A program made the position numbers and the translations under genes. The notes below the pieces were generated by a model. It searched no databases and had not been told where the DNA came from. It was given only the letters and a program-made list of their open reading frames with translations. From Thermomonas brevis (GTDB taxonomy: Bacteria > Pseudomonadota > Gammaproteobacteria > Xanthomonadales > Xanthomonadaceae), in NCBI RefSeq assembly GCF_014395425.1, contig NZ_CP060711.1, forward strand, positions 1,550,001 to 1,614,000: a stretch of 64,000 nucleotides of DNA, written 5' to 3'. Positions 26,906 to 37,174 of this stretch are shown here, piece by piece (within the stretch, counting starts at the first letter, position 1; each line of letters opens with the position of its first letter).

Positions 26906-27901
26906 ATGTCCCTGCTTCCCTTCGCACCCCCCGCCCGCGCCGCCGCGCTGCGCGTCGCCTACGCCGATGCGCCGCTGGCCGAGGCGCTGGCCGACCCGCG
27001 GCTGCTGGCCGCATTCGGCTTCGGCGCCGACGCGCCCGCCGCCCATGCCGATCCGCGCTACCTGCGCGTGGCGCTGCCGGCGTTCGGCCGCGCGCCGCTG
27101 GAATGCTGGCGGGTCGACGGCGAAGTGGCGCACGGCCGCGACGGCGACATCGCCTGGAGCGCGGGCGACGGACTGCAGTTCGGCGCGCTGGAAATCGCCG
27201 ACGACGGCGACATCGAAACCGCCGCCGACATCGGCTACGCGCGCCTGCAGCGCTGGCTCGCGGAGAGCGACCATCCGCATCCGCTGCGGATCTGGAACTA
27301 CCTCGACGCGATCACCGAGGGCGAGGACGACGCCGAGCGCTACCGCCGCTTCTGCGTGGGCCGCGCGCGCGGCATCGGCCGCGAACTGGCGCCGGGCGAA
27401 CTGCCGGCCGCTACCGCCATCGGCCATCCCGCCCGCACCGGCCGCTTCCAACTGTACTGGCTGTCCGCGCGCAGCGCCGGCACGCCGCTGGAGAACCCGC
27501 GCCAGGTGCAGGCCTGGCGCTACCCGCGCCAGTACGGCCCGCAGCCGCCCGGCTTCGCCCGCGCATTGCTGCCGGCTTCCGGCGCGATGCCGCTGCTGCT
27601 GTCCGGCACCGCCGCGGTGGTCGGCCACGCCTCGCAGCACGGCGACTCGCTGGAAGCGCAGCTGGACGAAGTGCTGGCCAATCTCGGTAGCCTGATCGAA
27701 ACGGCGCGCGCGCAGCGGCCCGGCCTGCCGGCGCAGCCCGGTGCGGCATCGCAATTGAAGGTCTACGTGCGCGACGCCGGCGCGCTGGCGCGGGTCGATG
27801 CGCTGATGCAGGCGCGCCTGCCCGGCGTGCCGCGGATCGTGCTGCACGGCCACGTCTGCCGGCGCGAGCTGCTGGTGGAGATCGACGGCACCCACGGCTA
27901 G
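26906..27901 (+). CDS. xanB2: XanB2-type chorismatase (3-/4-hydroxybenzoate synthase)
   Basis: The protein has 331 residues from ATG 26906. It shows the chorismatase/FkbO-Hyg5 family landmarks: RIWNYLDAITEGEDDAERYR followed by RFCVGRARGIG (about 130-160), AWRYPRQYGPQPPGFARALL (about 203-222) and MPLLLSGTAAVVGHASQHGD (about 229-248). In Xanthomonas, XanB2 splits chorismate to 3-hydroxybenzoate and 4-hydroxybenzoate, feeding xanthomonadin pigment and ubiquinone. The gene was earlier named a pteridine-dependent dioxygenase. Here no other pigment gene lies nearby, so a role in ubiquinone supply is plausible. An aroE gene for chorismate synthesis is 2.8 kb away. Family assignment is strong; the product ratio is unknown. 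Confidence 0.88.
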   Translation: MSLLPFAPPARAAALRVAYADAPLAEALADPRLLAAFGFGADAPAAHADPRYLRVALPAFGRAPLECWRVDGEVAHGRDGDIAWSAGDGLQFGALEIADDGDIETAADIGYARLQRWLAESDHPHPLRIWNYLDAITEGEDDAERYRRFCVGRARGIGRELAPGELPAATAIGHPARTGRFQLYWLSARSAGTPLENPRQVQAWRYPRQYGPQPPGFARALLPASGAMPLLLSGTAAVVGHASQHGDSLEAQLDEVLANLGSLIETARAQRPGLPAQPGAASQLKVYVRDAGALARVDALMQARLPGVPRIVLHGHVCRRELLVEIDGTHG

Positions 27902-27980
27902 GCTGGCCACGCCGGCGCTTGCATTGCCCGCCGGCATCCTGCATATCGTCCCCATCGTTCACTCACGGGGGCAACCGCGC

Positions 27981-28229
27981 ATGGGCATCATCAGTCTGAT
28001 CTGGGGCATCTTCGCCCTGCTGTGGATGTTGCTGGCCTTCATCCCGCTGCTGGGCTGGGGCAACTGGTTCATGATCCCGTTCGCGACGGTGGGCGCGATC
28101 ATCGCCGCCATCGGCCTGGCGATGACCTCTCCGGAAAAGCGCGGCCGCGCCAAGGCCGGCCTGATCCTGAACCTGGTCGCGATCGCGGTCGGCGCGTTCC
28201 GCCTCGTACTGGGCGGCGGGCTGGTCTGA
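27981..28229 (+). CDS. Small two-helix membrane protein, DUF4190-like
   Basis: The protein has 82 residues from ATG 27981. Two long hydrophobic stretches flank a polar loop (TSPEKRGRAKAG, about 47-60). Residues 1-45 contain LIWGIFALLWMLLAFIPLLG and the C-terminal stretch contains LILNLVAIAVGAFRLVLG. The arrangement resembles the small DUF4190-type membrane proteins. Nothing points to a function. It lies between xanB2 and hemB on the same strand, 79 and 49 bases away. Confidence 0.7.
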   Translation: MGIISLIWGIFALLWMLLAFIPLLGWGNWFMIPFATVGAIIAAIGLAMTSPEKRGRAKAGLILNLVAIAVGAFRLVLGGGLV

Positions 28230-28239
28230 CTTGACCTGA

Positions 28240-29705
<1,466 letters not shown>

Positions 29706-29718
29706 CAGGGAAATTCCG

Positions 29719-30552
29719 ATGGGCAAGCGCTACGCGGTGTTCGGCACGCCGATCTCGCATTCGCAATCGCCGCGCATCCATGCCGCGTTCGCGCGGCAGA
29801 CCGGCATCGAGTTGGACTATGTCTCCATCGAAGCCGGCCACGACGATTTCGCGGCGAAGCTCGCCGCTAGCGGCGCGCAGGGCGCCAACGTCACCCTGCC
29901 GCTGAAGGAAGATGCCTTCGCCCTATGCCGCGAGACCAGCGAGCGGGCACGCCGCGCCGGCGCGGTCAACACCCTGATCCGCGACGGCGACGGCTGGCGC
30001 GGCGACAACACCGACGGCCTCGGCCTGGTGCGCGACCTCACCGAACGCCACGGCCTCGACCTGCGCGAACGCCGCGTGCTGCTGCTGGGCGCCGGCGGCG
30101 CCGCGCGCGGTGTGGCCCCGGCGCTGCTGGACGCCGGAATCAGCGCCCTGTTCGTCGTCAACCGCACGCCGGAACGCGCCGACGCCTTGGCCGATGCGAT
30201 GGGCGAACCGGGCCGCGTGCACGCGCGCGGCTGGGACGCGCTGCCCGCGCTGGGCGAATTCGACCTTCTCGTCAACGCCACCTCGGCCACCCGCGGCGGC
30301 GCGCTGCCGCCGCTGCCGATGGCCCTGGCCGGCCTGCGCAGCGCGGCGGTCGATCTGAGCTACGGCGAAGCGGCGGTGGCCTTCCTCGCCTGGGCCCGCG
30401 CCGCCGGCTGCACCCACGCGATGGACGGCCTGGGCATGCTGGTGGAGCAGGCGGCGGAAAGCTTCCTGCTCTGGCACGGCGTGCGCCCGGAAACCGATCC
30501 CGTGTACGCGGCGCTCAACGGGCAGGGCGATGCGCTGGTGACGGCGGACTGA
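29719..30552 (+). CDS. aroE: Shikimate dehydrogenase
   Basis: The protein has 277 residues. It reduces 3-dehydroshikimate to shikimate with [25 protein letters not shown] carries the Ser-x-Ser substrate loop. [10 protein letters not shown] has the catalytic Lys (about 63), [13 protein letters not shown] the catalytic Asp (about 99), and [12 protein letters not shown] the NADP dinucleotide fold (about 124-135). NRTPERA gives the NADP-phosphate-binding Arg/Thr region. It lies 13 bases after the GNAT gene and is probably cotranscribed with hemB. Length and motifs are typical. Confidence 0.96.
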   Translation: MGKRYAVFGTPISHSQSPRIHAAFARQTGIELDYVSIEAGHDDFAAKLAASGAQGANVTLPLKEDAFALCRETSERARRAGAVNTLIRDGDGWRGDNTDGLGLVRDLTERHGLDLRERRVLLLGAGGAARGVAPALLDAGISALFVVNRTPERADALADAMGEPGRVHARGWDALPALGEFDLLVNATSATRGGALPPLPMALAGLRSAAVDLSYGEAAVAFLAWARAAGCTHAMDGLGMLVEQAAESFLLWHGVRPETDPVYAALNGQGDALVTAD

Positions 30553-30598
30553 GTAGCGGCAAAGCGCGCGCCGCTCCGGCGCATCGAAACCCGAAGGA

Positions 30599-31561
30599 TC
30601 AGAGCGCCCGGTTCAGCACGCTGCGGTCGGTCAGGCGGAATGGCGTGCTGCCGGACACCTGCTCGCTGCCGGCGAGATCCGAGACGCCGACGATCTGTTC
30701 GCCGGGCTTGGCGCGCAGCCATGGGGCTGGCAGATTCGGACCACGGAACTCATAGCGCCATGCACCGGCAAAATGCGCCCCCTTGTCTTTCCTTGGAACG
30801 TCCATCACGTATTCCACCGGCATCCTGACGGTCACGGCATCGTTGTCCAGCGCTGCCGGATCCTGGGCTTCGATATTGAACGTCCAGTGTCGCGCTACCC
30901 GCATCGATTCCTTCTCCAGTAGCGCCCGCGCCTTGTCCAGGATCTCCGATCCGCCCTTGACATTCAGCAGGCTGGACTGCGCCGCGAACACCTCGGCCAC
31001 CGTTCCGTCCGGATTGAGGCGCAGGTTCAGCAACACGATGCCCTCGACGCCGGCCCGCATCAGCCCGACGGGATAACCGGGCGGCTGCAGCCTGCGTGCC
31101 GAAATCAGCACCGGCGCTTGCGCCGATTCACCCACCGGCGCGATGGCTTCGCCCGCCTCGGCGGCGGCTCGCTCCGCGGCCCGTGCCGCTTCATGGTCTT
31201 CCTTGGTCAACGGCGCGAACACCACGTTGTCGATCCGCACTTCGTACCCGCCGGCCACTTCCGATGCGGCCAAGGTAATCCGCATCGGCGTCCTGGCATT
31301 GACCGCTCGACCGCCCTGCTGCATCGGCACCAGCTTCCACGCCGGAATCGCCTTGTCCAGCATCTGCTGCAAGTTCGCACTCAGCGGCGTGCGCAGCTTG
31401 TACTCCAGCACTTGACCTTCCGAGCCGATGGTCAGCTCGCCATCCACCCGCATCGTCATCACGCTTTCGCCGCCCGCCTGCACCGCCAGCCGATCGCCGG
31501 CCCAAGCGCCCGCGGACGCCAGCAGCAATGCAAGCAGTCCAAACCTCAACGTGTTGTGCAT
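30599..31561 (-). CDS. Periplasmic TonB C-terminal-like protein
   Basis: The protein has 320 residues from ATG 31561, chosen because GGGGAG lies seven bases upstream. The signal peptide is MHNTLRFGLLALLLASAGAW (cut near AWAGD). The middle (about 150-260) holds ISARRLQPPGYPVGLMRAGV followed by EGIVLLNLRLNPDGTVAEV, a TonB C-terminal-type domain (PxYPxxAxxxxxxGxVxVxxxIxxDGxV). Unlike a real TonB it has a cleavable signal rather than an anchor helix and proline-rich arm, so it is probably an unanchored periplasmic protein of unknown role. It converges with aroE. Confidence 0.7.
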   Translation of the reverse strand: MHNTLRFGLLALLLASAGAWAGDRLAVQAGGESVMTMRVDGELTIGSEGQVLEYKLRTPLSANLQQMLDKAIPAWKLVPMQQGGRAVNARTPMRITLAASEVAGGYEVRIDNVVFAPLTKEDHEAARAAERAAAEAGEAIAPVGESAQAPVLISARRLQPPGYPVGLMRAGVEGIVLLNLRLNPDGTVAEVFAAQSSLLNVKGGSEILDKARALLEKESMRVARHWTFNIEAQDPAALDNDAVTVRMPVEYVMDVPRKDKGAHFAGAWRYEFRGPNLPAPWLRAKPGEQIVGVSDLAGSEQVSGSTPFRLTDRSVLNRAL

Positions 31562-31638
31562 CCCCATTCTCCCCAGCAATGTGTCGGCTTCGCCCCCGCG
31601 AAGCCGGATCATGCTACACGCGGCACGTGTGGAATCGC

Positions 31639-32196
31639 TCAGTCCACGCCACCCGCCAGATACTCATCCTTCAACCGCACGTAATGCCCGGCGCTGTAAT
31701 ACAGCGCCTCGATCTCCGCATCGCTGAGCATCCGCGCCTTCTTCGCCGGATTACCCAGCCACAGCTCGCCTTCGCCCACCACCTTGCCGGGCGCGACGAG
31801 CGCGCCGGCGCCGACGAAGCCATGCTTCTTCACCACCGCGCCATCCAGCACGATCGCGCCCATGCCGATCAGCACCGCGTCCTCGATGGTGCAGGCGTGG
31901 ATGATCGCCTTGTGGCCGATGGTCACGTCGCTGCCGATGCGGGTGGCGAAGCCGCCCAGCTTGGCGTGCGGGCCGTCGTGGCTGACGTGGACGACGGTGC
32001 CGTCCTGGATATTGGTGCGATCGCCGATGCGGACGAAGTTGACGTCGCCGCGGATCACGGTGAACGGCCAGACCGAGACGTCGTCGCCCAGCACCACGTC
32101 GCCGATCACGCTGGCGGCGGGATCGACGTAGGCGCGCTGGCCGAGGGTGGGCAAACGGCCACGGTAGGGGCGCAGAACGGACATTTTCGTGTGCAT
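31639..32196 (-). CDS. Gamma carbonic anhydrase-like hexapeptide protein
   Basis: The protein has 185 residues forming a left-handed beta helix. Repeats such as ASVIGDVVLGDDVSVWPFTV carry the hexapeptide pattern. Metal-ligand histidines are in DGTVVHVSHDG (about 68-77) and TIGHKAIIHACTIED (about 92-106), as in the YrdA/CaiE/PaaY gamma-class family. It is trimeric and cytosolic. Family members bind zinc or iron, but many show no measurable carbonic anhydrase activity. It is divergent from the aldehyde dehydrogenase, 50 bases away. A second ATG at 32184 could be the true start. Confidence 0.9.
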   Translation of the reverse strand: MHTKMSVLRPYRGRLPTLGQRAYVDPAASVIGDVVLGDDVSVWPFTVIRGDVNFVRIGDRTNIQDGTVVHVSHDGPHAKLGGFATRIGSDVTIGHKAIIHACTIEDAVLIGMGAIVLDGAVVKKHGFVGAGALVAPGKVVGEGELWLGNPAKKARMLSDAEIEALYYSAGHYVRLKDEYLAGGVD

Positions 32197-32246
32197 GCCG
32201 CCATTCTAGGGCCACGCCGCGGAAGACCGGCACTACACTCCGGCGC

Positions 32247-33659
32247 ATGGACGCCATCGCCGACACCCAGCCCGCCGACCTCGCTCCCACCCTGCAGCGC
32301 CTGCGCGCCGCCTGGCAGGCCCGCAAGCCGGACTACGCGCAGCGCCGCGACGACCTGCAGCGCTTGCGCGATGCGCTGAAGCGGCGGCTGGACGAGATGG
32401 CTCGCACGATCTCCGCCGACTTCGGCCACCGCTCGCTGGACGAAAGCCGCATCGCCGACGGCATGACCGCGCTCAACGAGATCGACCATCTCATCCGCCA
32501 CCTGCGCGGCTGGATGAAGCCGCGCCGGGTCGGCGTGGGCTGGCGCTTCCTGCCGGCGCGCGCGCAGGTGCGGCCGGTGCCGCTGGGCGTGGTCGGGGTG
32601 ATCGCGCCATGGAACTACCCGGTCAATCTCGCCCTGATCCCGCTGGCGACCGCGATCGCCGCCGGCAACCACGTCTACCTGAAACCCTCCGAGCACACGC
32701 CGCGCACCAGCGCCTTCCTGCGCGACCTGCTGGCCGAAGTGTTTCCGGCCGACCGCGTCGCCGTCGCCACCGGCGGCGCCGAAGTGGGCGCGGCGTTCGC
32801 GGCGCTGCCGTTCGACCACCTGGTGTTCACCGGTTCCACCGCCGTCGGCCGCAAGGTGATGGCCGCTGCCGCGCCCCACCTCACGCCGCTGACGCTGGAG
32901 CTGGGCGGCAAGTCGCCGGCGCTGGTCTGCGACGACTATCCTGTCGAAAAGGCCGCCGCCCGCATCGCCACCGGCAAATGGTTCAACTGCGGCCAGACCT
33001 GCATCGCGCCGGACTACGTGCTGGTGCCGGCGAACAAGCGCGACGCGCTGATCGAGGCGCTGCGCCGCGAAGTGGCGGCGCGCTACGGCGCCGACTTCGC
33101 CAACCTCGGCGACTACACCCGCATCGTCAACGACGGCCAGTACGCGCGCCTGCAAGGCTATCTCGACGACGCGAAGCAGCGCGGCATCGACATCGTCACC
33201 CTCGGCGGCAGCGCCGATCCGTCGCAGCGCCTGCTGCCGCCGACCGTGCTGCTGGAGCCGGGCGACGATGCCAAGGTGATGCAGGACGAAATCTTCGGCC
33301 CGCTGCTGCCGGTCAAGAGCTACCGCACGCTGGACGAGGCGATCGCCTACATCAATGCGCACGACCGCCCGCTGGCGCTGTATCCCTTCAGCCACGACCG
33401 CACGGCCATCGAGAAGATCCTGCACGACGCCATCGCCGGAGGCGTGTCGGTCAACGACACGCTGTTCCACTTCGCCATCACCGGCCTGCCGTTCGGCGGC
33501 GTCGGCGCCAGCGGCATGGGCGCGTACCACAGCCGCGTCGGCTTCGACGCGATGAGCAAGCTGCTGCCGGTGCTGTGGCAGGCGCGCCGCACCGGCGGCG
33601 ACCTGCTCAAGCCGCCGTATTCGAAGGCGAAGTGGCTGATCGATCTGATCGTGCGGTAA
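32247..33659 (+). CDS. Aldehyde dehydrogenase, coniferyl-aldehyde type
   Basis: The protein has 470 residues. VIAPWNYPVNLALIPLATAI is the NAD-binding entry, FTGSTAVGRKVM (about 195) the glycine motif, LTLELGGKSPALV carries the general-base Glu (about 215), and NCGQTCIAPDYVLVP the catalytic Cys (about 250). It ends VSVNDTLFHFAITGLPFGGV followed by GASGMG. The short length and the C-terminal VNDTLFHFA motif place it with coniferyl aldehyde dehydrogenase (CalB-like) and fatty-aldehyde class 3 enzymes. It oxidises aldehydes to acids with NAD(P). The actual substrate is not clear. Confidence 0.9.
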   Translation: MDAIADTQPADLAPTLQRLRAAWQARKPDYAQRRDDLQRLRDALKRRLDEMARTISADFGHRSLDESRIADGMTALNEIDHLIRHLRGWMKPRRVGVGWRFLPARAQVRPVPLGVVGVIAPWNYPVNLALIPLATAIAAGNHVYLKPSEHTPRTSAFLRDLLAEVFPADRVAVATGGAEVGAAFAALPFDHLVFTGSTAVGRKVMAAAAPHLTPLTLELGGKSPALVCDDYPVEKAAARIATGKWFNCGQTCIAPDYVLVPANKRDALIEALRREVAARYGADFANLGDYTRIVNDGQYARLQGYLDDAKQRGIDIVTLGGSADPSQRLLPPTVLLEPGDDAKVMQDEIFGPLLPVKSYRTLDEAIAYINAHDRPLALYPFSHDRTAIEKILHDAIAGGVSVNDTLFHFAITGLPFGGVGASGMGAYHSRVGFDAMSKLLPVLWQARRTGGDLLKPPYSKAKWLIDLIVR

Positions 33660-33798
33660 GCGCACGCGCTTCATCGGCGATGCCGCTACGAATGCCGTAA
33701 AGGCGCGCCGTTGATGCATCGCGCGCGTCTTCACTTGCGCTGCCGCGCCAGCGCATCCGCTCACGGCATCTTCATCGGCGGACGGGTCTTGTGTGCGC

Positions 33799-34647
33799 AT
33801 GGCAGACCGTTCGCCTTCGACCTCCGGCGCCCCGGAGCCGGCTGAACCCGCGGAGACCGGAATCCGCGACGAAGACGCGCGTGTGCCACGGACGCCCGCC
33901 ATCCGGGTGGGCTGCGCGGGCTGGTCGATCCCGGCGCGGCATCGCGCCCTGTTCGGCGAGGGGGACAGCGTGCTCGCGCGCTACGCCACCCTGTTTTCCG
34001 CGGTGGAAATCAACTCCTCGTTCTACCGGCCGCACCAGACCAGGACCTATGCGCGCTGGGCGGACAGCGTGCCGGCGGGCTTCCGTTTCTCCGTCAAGAT
34101 GCCGCGCACGATCTCGCACGAACGCCGCCTGCGCGATGCCGATGCGCCGCTCGACCGCTTCCTCTGCGAAGCCGGCGCGCTCGGCGACCGGCTCGGCGGC
34201 TTCCTGCTGCAACTGCCGCCCAACCTGGCGTTCGACGCGCGCATCGCCGCCGCGTTCTTCCGCTCTTACCGCCAGCGCAGCGAGGCGCTGCTTGCCTGCG
34301 AGCCGCGTCATTCGAGCTGGTTCACGCCGCCCGCGGAAACCCTGCTGGCGGAGCACGGTGTGTCGCGGGTGGCGGCCGATCCTCCGCGCGCCGTGGTCGG
34401 CGCGGTTCCCGCCGGCGACGCGCGCTGGCGCTACTGGCGTTGGCACGGTTCGCCCGAGGTCTATTACAGCGACTACCAGGAGGCGCGCCTGCAGGCGCTG
34501 GCCGCCGGGATCGCCGGCATCGGCGCGGGCCGCGAAACCTGGGTGATCTTCGACAACACCGCGCAAGGCCACGCGATCGCCAACGCGAACCGCCTGCGGG
34601 AACTGCTGGCCGCGACCGGCGCGACGGCAGGACGCGGCGATGCCTGA
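33799..34647 (+). CDS. DUF72 protein (YecE-like)
   Basis: The protein has 282 residues from ATG 33799 (GTG 33793 is an alternative). A disordered N-terminal 35 residues precede a TIM-barrel DUF72 domain. IRVGCAGWSIPARHRALFG opens it, with AVEINSSFYRPHQTRTYARW and FRFSVKMPRTISHERRL following. WVIFDNTAQGHAIANANRLR closes it, as in YecE. The function of DUF72 is unknown; the conserved barrel suggests an enzyme. Its last eight bases overlap the start of the nei-like gene, so both are likely made together, possibly in DNA repair (inference). Confidence 0.88.
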   Translation: MADRSPSTSGAPEPAEPAETGIRDEDARVPRTPAIRVGCAGWSIPARHRALFGEGDSVLARYATLFSAVEINSSFYRPHQTRTYARWADSVPAGFRFSVKMPRTISHERRLRDADAPLDRFLCEAGALGDRLGGFLLQLPPNLAFDARIAAAFFRSYRQRSEALLACEPRHSSWFTPPAETLLAEHGVSRVAADPPRAVVGAVPAGDARWRYWRWHGSPEVYYSDYQEARLQALAAGIAGIGAGRETWVIFDNTAQGHAIANANRLRELLAATGATAGRGDA

Positions 34648-35380
34648 AGGCCCGTCCATCGTCATCCTGCGCGAAGAGGCGGCGAAGTTCCGCGGCAGGA
34701 CGGTGCGCGAAGTCTCCGGCAACAGCAAGCTGGACCTGGAACGGATGCGTGGCAGGAAGATCGTCGCGCTGCGCAGCTGGGGCAAGCACTTCCTGATCGA
34801 GTTTCGCGGCTTCAGCCTGCGCGTGCACCTGCTGCTGTTCGGCTCCTACCTGATCGACGCCGAGAAGGAGGCGGCGCCGCGGGTGTCGCTGCGCTTCGAC
34901 AACGGCACGCTGAACTTCTACGCCTGTTCGCTGAAATACATCGAAGGCCCGCTGGACGAGGCCTACGACTGGCGCGGCGACGTGATGGCGCCGGAATGGG
35001 ATCCGAAGCTGGCCAGAGCCAAGCTGAAGAAGCAGCCGGACGCGCTGGTCTGCGACGCGCTGCTCGACCAGGACGTCTTCGCCGGCGTCGGCAATATCAT
35101 CAAGAACGAGGTGCTGTTCCGCATCCGCGTGCATCCCGCCAGCAAGGTCGGGGCGCTGCCGCCGCGCACGCTCGGCCGGATGATCGAGGACGCGCGCGCC
35201 TACAGCTTCCAGTTCCTCGAATGGAAGAAGCAGTACGTGCTGCGTCAGCACTGGCTGGTGCACAACAAGTCGCTGTGCCCGAACTGCGGCGGCAAGCTGG
35301 CCCGCCAGCACATGGGCGTGCGCAATCGCCGCACCTTCTTCTGCGTGCGCTGTCAGGTGCTCTATCCGCCGCCCGCCTGA
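34640..35380 (+). CDS. nei: Endonuclease VIII-like DNA glycosylase/AP lyase
   Basis: The protein has 246 residues. MPEGPSIVIL supplies the catalytic Pro2-Glu3 of the Fpg/Nei family. The helix-two-turn-helix reads LLDQDVFAGVGNIIKNEVLF (about 139-158). The C-terminal zinc finger is CPNCGGKLARQHMGVRNRRT with FFCVRC, a C-x2-C-x16-C-x2-C. Nei removes oxidised pyrimidines and cuts the abasic site. RVHLLLFGSYLIDAEKEAAP lacks the exact Fpg residues, so Nei is preferred over MutM. It overlaps DUF72 by eight bases and converges, with a 19-base overlap, on the GIY-YIG-like gene. Confidence 0.88.
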   Translation: MPEGPSIVILREEAAKFRGRTVREVSGNSKLDLERMRGRKIVALRSWGKHFLIEFRGFSLRVHLLLFGSYLIDAEKEAAPRVSLRFDNGTLNFYACSLKYIEGPLDEAYDWRGDVMAPEWDPKLARAKLKKQPDALVCDALLDQDVFAGVGNIIKNEVLFRIRVHPASKVGALPPRTLGRMIEDARAYSFQFLEWKKQYVLRQHWLVHNKSLCPNCGGKLARQHMGVRNRRTFFCVRCQVLYPPPA

Positions 35381-35946
35381 TCGTCCAGGCGAAGCAGCTC
35401 CAGCACGTCCGCCGGGATCAGCGCCGACAACTCCGCGCCGAACGCGCGGTGCGCGTCCGCGAGATCACGCACCGCCGCGATTTCCTCCGGCGTCAGCACG
35501 CCGTCGCGTTCGTTCCGCGCCACTTGGTCGAGCACCGACGCCAGCATGTGCCGCTGCGCATACATCGCCGAGGCGACGTGCGGGCGCGCGTCCGCATGCA
35601 CGGTGAAGCCCTCGTCCCCGCAGCGGGCGACGAACCCGCGCGCCGCGGCCGATGCGCCCCGATACCATTCCGTGGCGCCGCCGGCGAACGCGCGCATGGT
35701 GAGCGGGACCGGACAGCCGTGCTCCTTCAGCAATCGATGCAGGGCGGTTTCCAGCCGCTGCGCGTCGCGGCGGGATTCGGTTTCGACCAGCAGGCTGCGC
35801 TCCAGGTCGAACGCCTCGAACCAGCGGCGGTGGAAGCCCGACCAGCGCGCGACCGGATCGGCGGTCAGCCCCACCTTGAGCAGGTCCTCCGCGCCGCTCA
35901 TCCGCAGCACGTACAGGAACGCGGGGCCGTGGCGGGCGCTCGGCAT
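35362..35946 (-). CDS. GIY-YIG-like nuclease domain protein
   Basis: The protein has 194 residues from ATG 35946. The N-terminus reads GPAFLYVLRMSGAEDLLKVG followed by LTADPVARW. This fits the first strand-turn of a GIY-YIG fold (Y-V-L ... K-V-G) as in T5orf172-like domains. RDAQRLETALHRLLKE carries the conserved Glu. The C-terminal half (about 110-190) is helical and I do not recognise it. Whether it cuts DNA is unknown. It overlaps the nei-like gene tail to tail by 19 bases and is divergent from xthA 136 bases away, within a group of DNA repair genes. Confidence 0.65.
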   Translation of the reverse strand: MPSARHGPAFLYVLRMSGAEDLLKVGLTADPVARWSGFHRRWFEAFDLERSLLVETESRRDAQRLETALHRLLKEHGCPVPLTMRAFAGGATEWYRGASAAARGFVARCGDEGFTVHADARPHVASAMYAQRHMLASVLDQVARNERDGVLTPEEIAAVRDLADAHRAFGAELSALIPADVLELLRLDDQAGGG

Positions 35947-36082
35947 GGCGGCAGGATACAGGCGGCCGGCGCGACGCCGCTCACCCGCCGTCCACGCGCG
36001 TCGCATCGCGTCATCGCCCGGTGCGGTAGGCTGCGCCGCATCCGCAGCGCCGCCTCCGGCCCATCACACCGTTCGGGACTCC

Positions 36083-36853
36083 ATGAAAATCGCCAGCTGG
36101 AACGTCAACTCCCTCAACGTCCGCCTGCCGCAGCTGCAGCAGTGGTTAAGCGACTTCGCGCCGGACGTGATCGGCCTGCAGGAAACCAAGCTGGAGGACC
36201 ACCGCTTCCCCGACGCCGCGCTGGCCGAGCTCGGCTACCGCAGCGTGTTCCACGGGCAGAAGACCTACAACGGCGTGGCGATCCTGGCGCGCGACCGCGC
36301 CATTGAGGACGTGCAGATGGCCATTCCCGGCTTCGACGACGCGCAGGCGCGCGCCATCGCCGCCACCGTCGGTGACGTGCGCATCGTCAATCTCTACGTG
36401 GTCAACGGCCAGGACGTCGGCACCGAGAAATACGCCTACAAGCTGCGTTGGCTGGAGGCGGTGCGCGGCTGGCTGGCGGCCGAGCTGCTGGCGCATCCGA
36501 AGCTGGTGGTGCTGGGCGATTTCAACATCGCGCCCGACGCGCGCGACGTGCACGACCCGGCGGTCTGGAACGACGCCCACATCCTCACCTCCGCCGCCGA
36601 GCGCGACGCGCTGCGGCACCTGCTGGCGCTGGGCCTGCACGACGGCTTCCGCCTGCACAACGACGAAGGCGGCATCTTCAGCTGGTGGGATTACCGGCAG
36701 GCGGCGTTCCGCCGCAACCTCGGCCTGCGCATCGACCTGACCCTGGTGTCCGACGCGCTGCGCGGCGCCGCGGTGGCGTCCGGCATCGACCGCACGCCGC
36801 GCGAATGGGAGCGCCCCAGCGACCACGCGCCGGCGTTCGTCGTGCTCGGCTGA
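36083..36853 (+). CDS. xthA: Exodeoxyribonuclease III (AP endonuclease)
   Basis: The protein has 256 residues. MKIASWNVNSLNVRLPQLQQ begins the exonuclease-endonuclease-phosphatase fold. LQETKLED carries the metal-binding Glu (about 34). NGVAILARD, VLGDFNIAPDARDVHDP (about 146) and the closing SDHAPAFVVL (Asp-His pair) complete the active site. It cleaves 5' of abasic sites and degrades 3' ends in base-excision repair. It is a single gene followed by a strong hairpin. Confidence 0.95.
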   Translation: MKIASWNVNSLNVRLPQLQQWLSDFAPDVIGLQETKLEDHRFPDAALAELGYRSVFHGQKTYNGVAILARDRAIEDVQMAIPGFDDAQARAIAATVGDVRIVNLYVVNGQDVGTEKYAYKLRWLEAVRGWLAAELLAHPKLVVLGDFNIAPDARDVHDPAVWNDAHILTSAAERDALRHLLALGLHDGFRLHNDEGGIFSWWDYRQAAFRRNLGLRIDLTLVSDALRGAAVASGIDRTPREWERPSDHAPAFVVLG

Positions 36854-36874
36854 TCGAAGCGGCCCCGGAAAGAA

Positions 36875-36900
36875 CGAAGGCCCGGCAAGCCGGGCCTTCG
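36875..36900. terminator. Terminator hairpin between xthA and the GlsB-like gene
   Basis: CGAAGGCCCGG-CAAG-CCGGGCCTTCG is an 11-bp perfect stem lying 21 bases after the xthA stop. It is in the gap between convergent genes, so it may serve both. A long T run is missing, so efficiency is uncertain. Confidence 0.65.
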
Positions 36901-36925
36901 TGCGACCTCCGTGTCGTGCCGCGTT

Positions 36926-37174
36926 TCAGCGCACGCGGCCGCGACGAAGCAGGTTGACGATGGCGAGCAGGATCACCGCGCCGAGGAAGGCCGAGACGTA
37001 GCCCATGAAGCCGGCGCCGCCGATCATCGGCGCGATCAGCCAGCCGCCGATCCACGAGCCGACGATGCCGACCACCACGTTGAGGACGATGCCCTGCTGG
37101 CCGTCCGTGCGCATGACGATGCTGGCCAGCCAGCCGATGATGCCGCCGATGATCAACCAGACGATGAGATTCAT
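36926..37174 (-). CDS. GlsB/YeaQ/YmgE-family small membrane protein
   Basis: The protein has 82 residues from ATG 37174. MNLIVWLIIGGIIGWLASIV, GIVLNVVVGIVGSWIGGWLI and a third hydrophobic stretch with FLGAVILLAIVNLLRRGRVR match the GlsB/YeaQ/YmgE (transglycosylase-associated) family. Each family member has glycine-rich helices that probably pack tightly in the inner membrane. Stress induction is known for homologues. Function is unclear. It is monocistronic, with 189 bases to the divergent rsmG. Confidence 0.9.
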   Translation of the reverse strand: MNLIVWLIIGGIIGWLASIVMRTDGQQGIVLNVVVGIVGSWIGGWLIAPMIGGAGFMGYVSAFLGAVILLAIVNLLRRGRVR

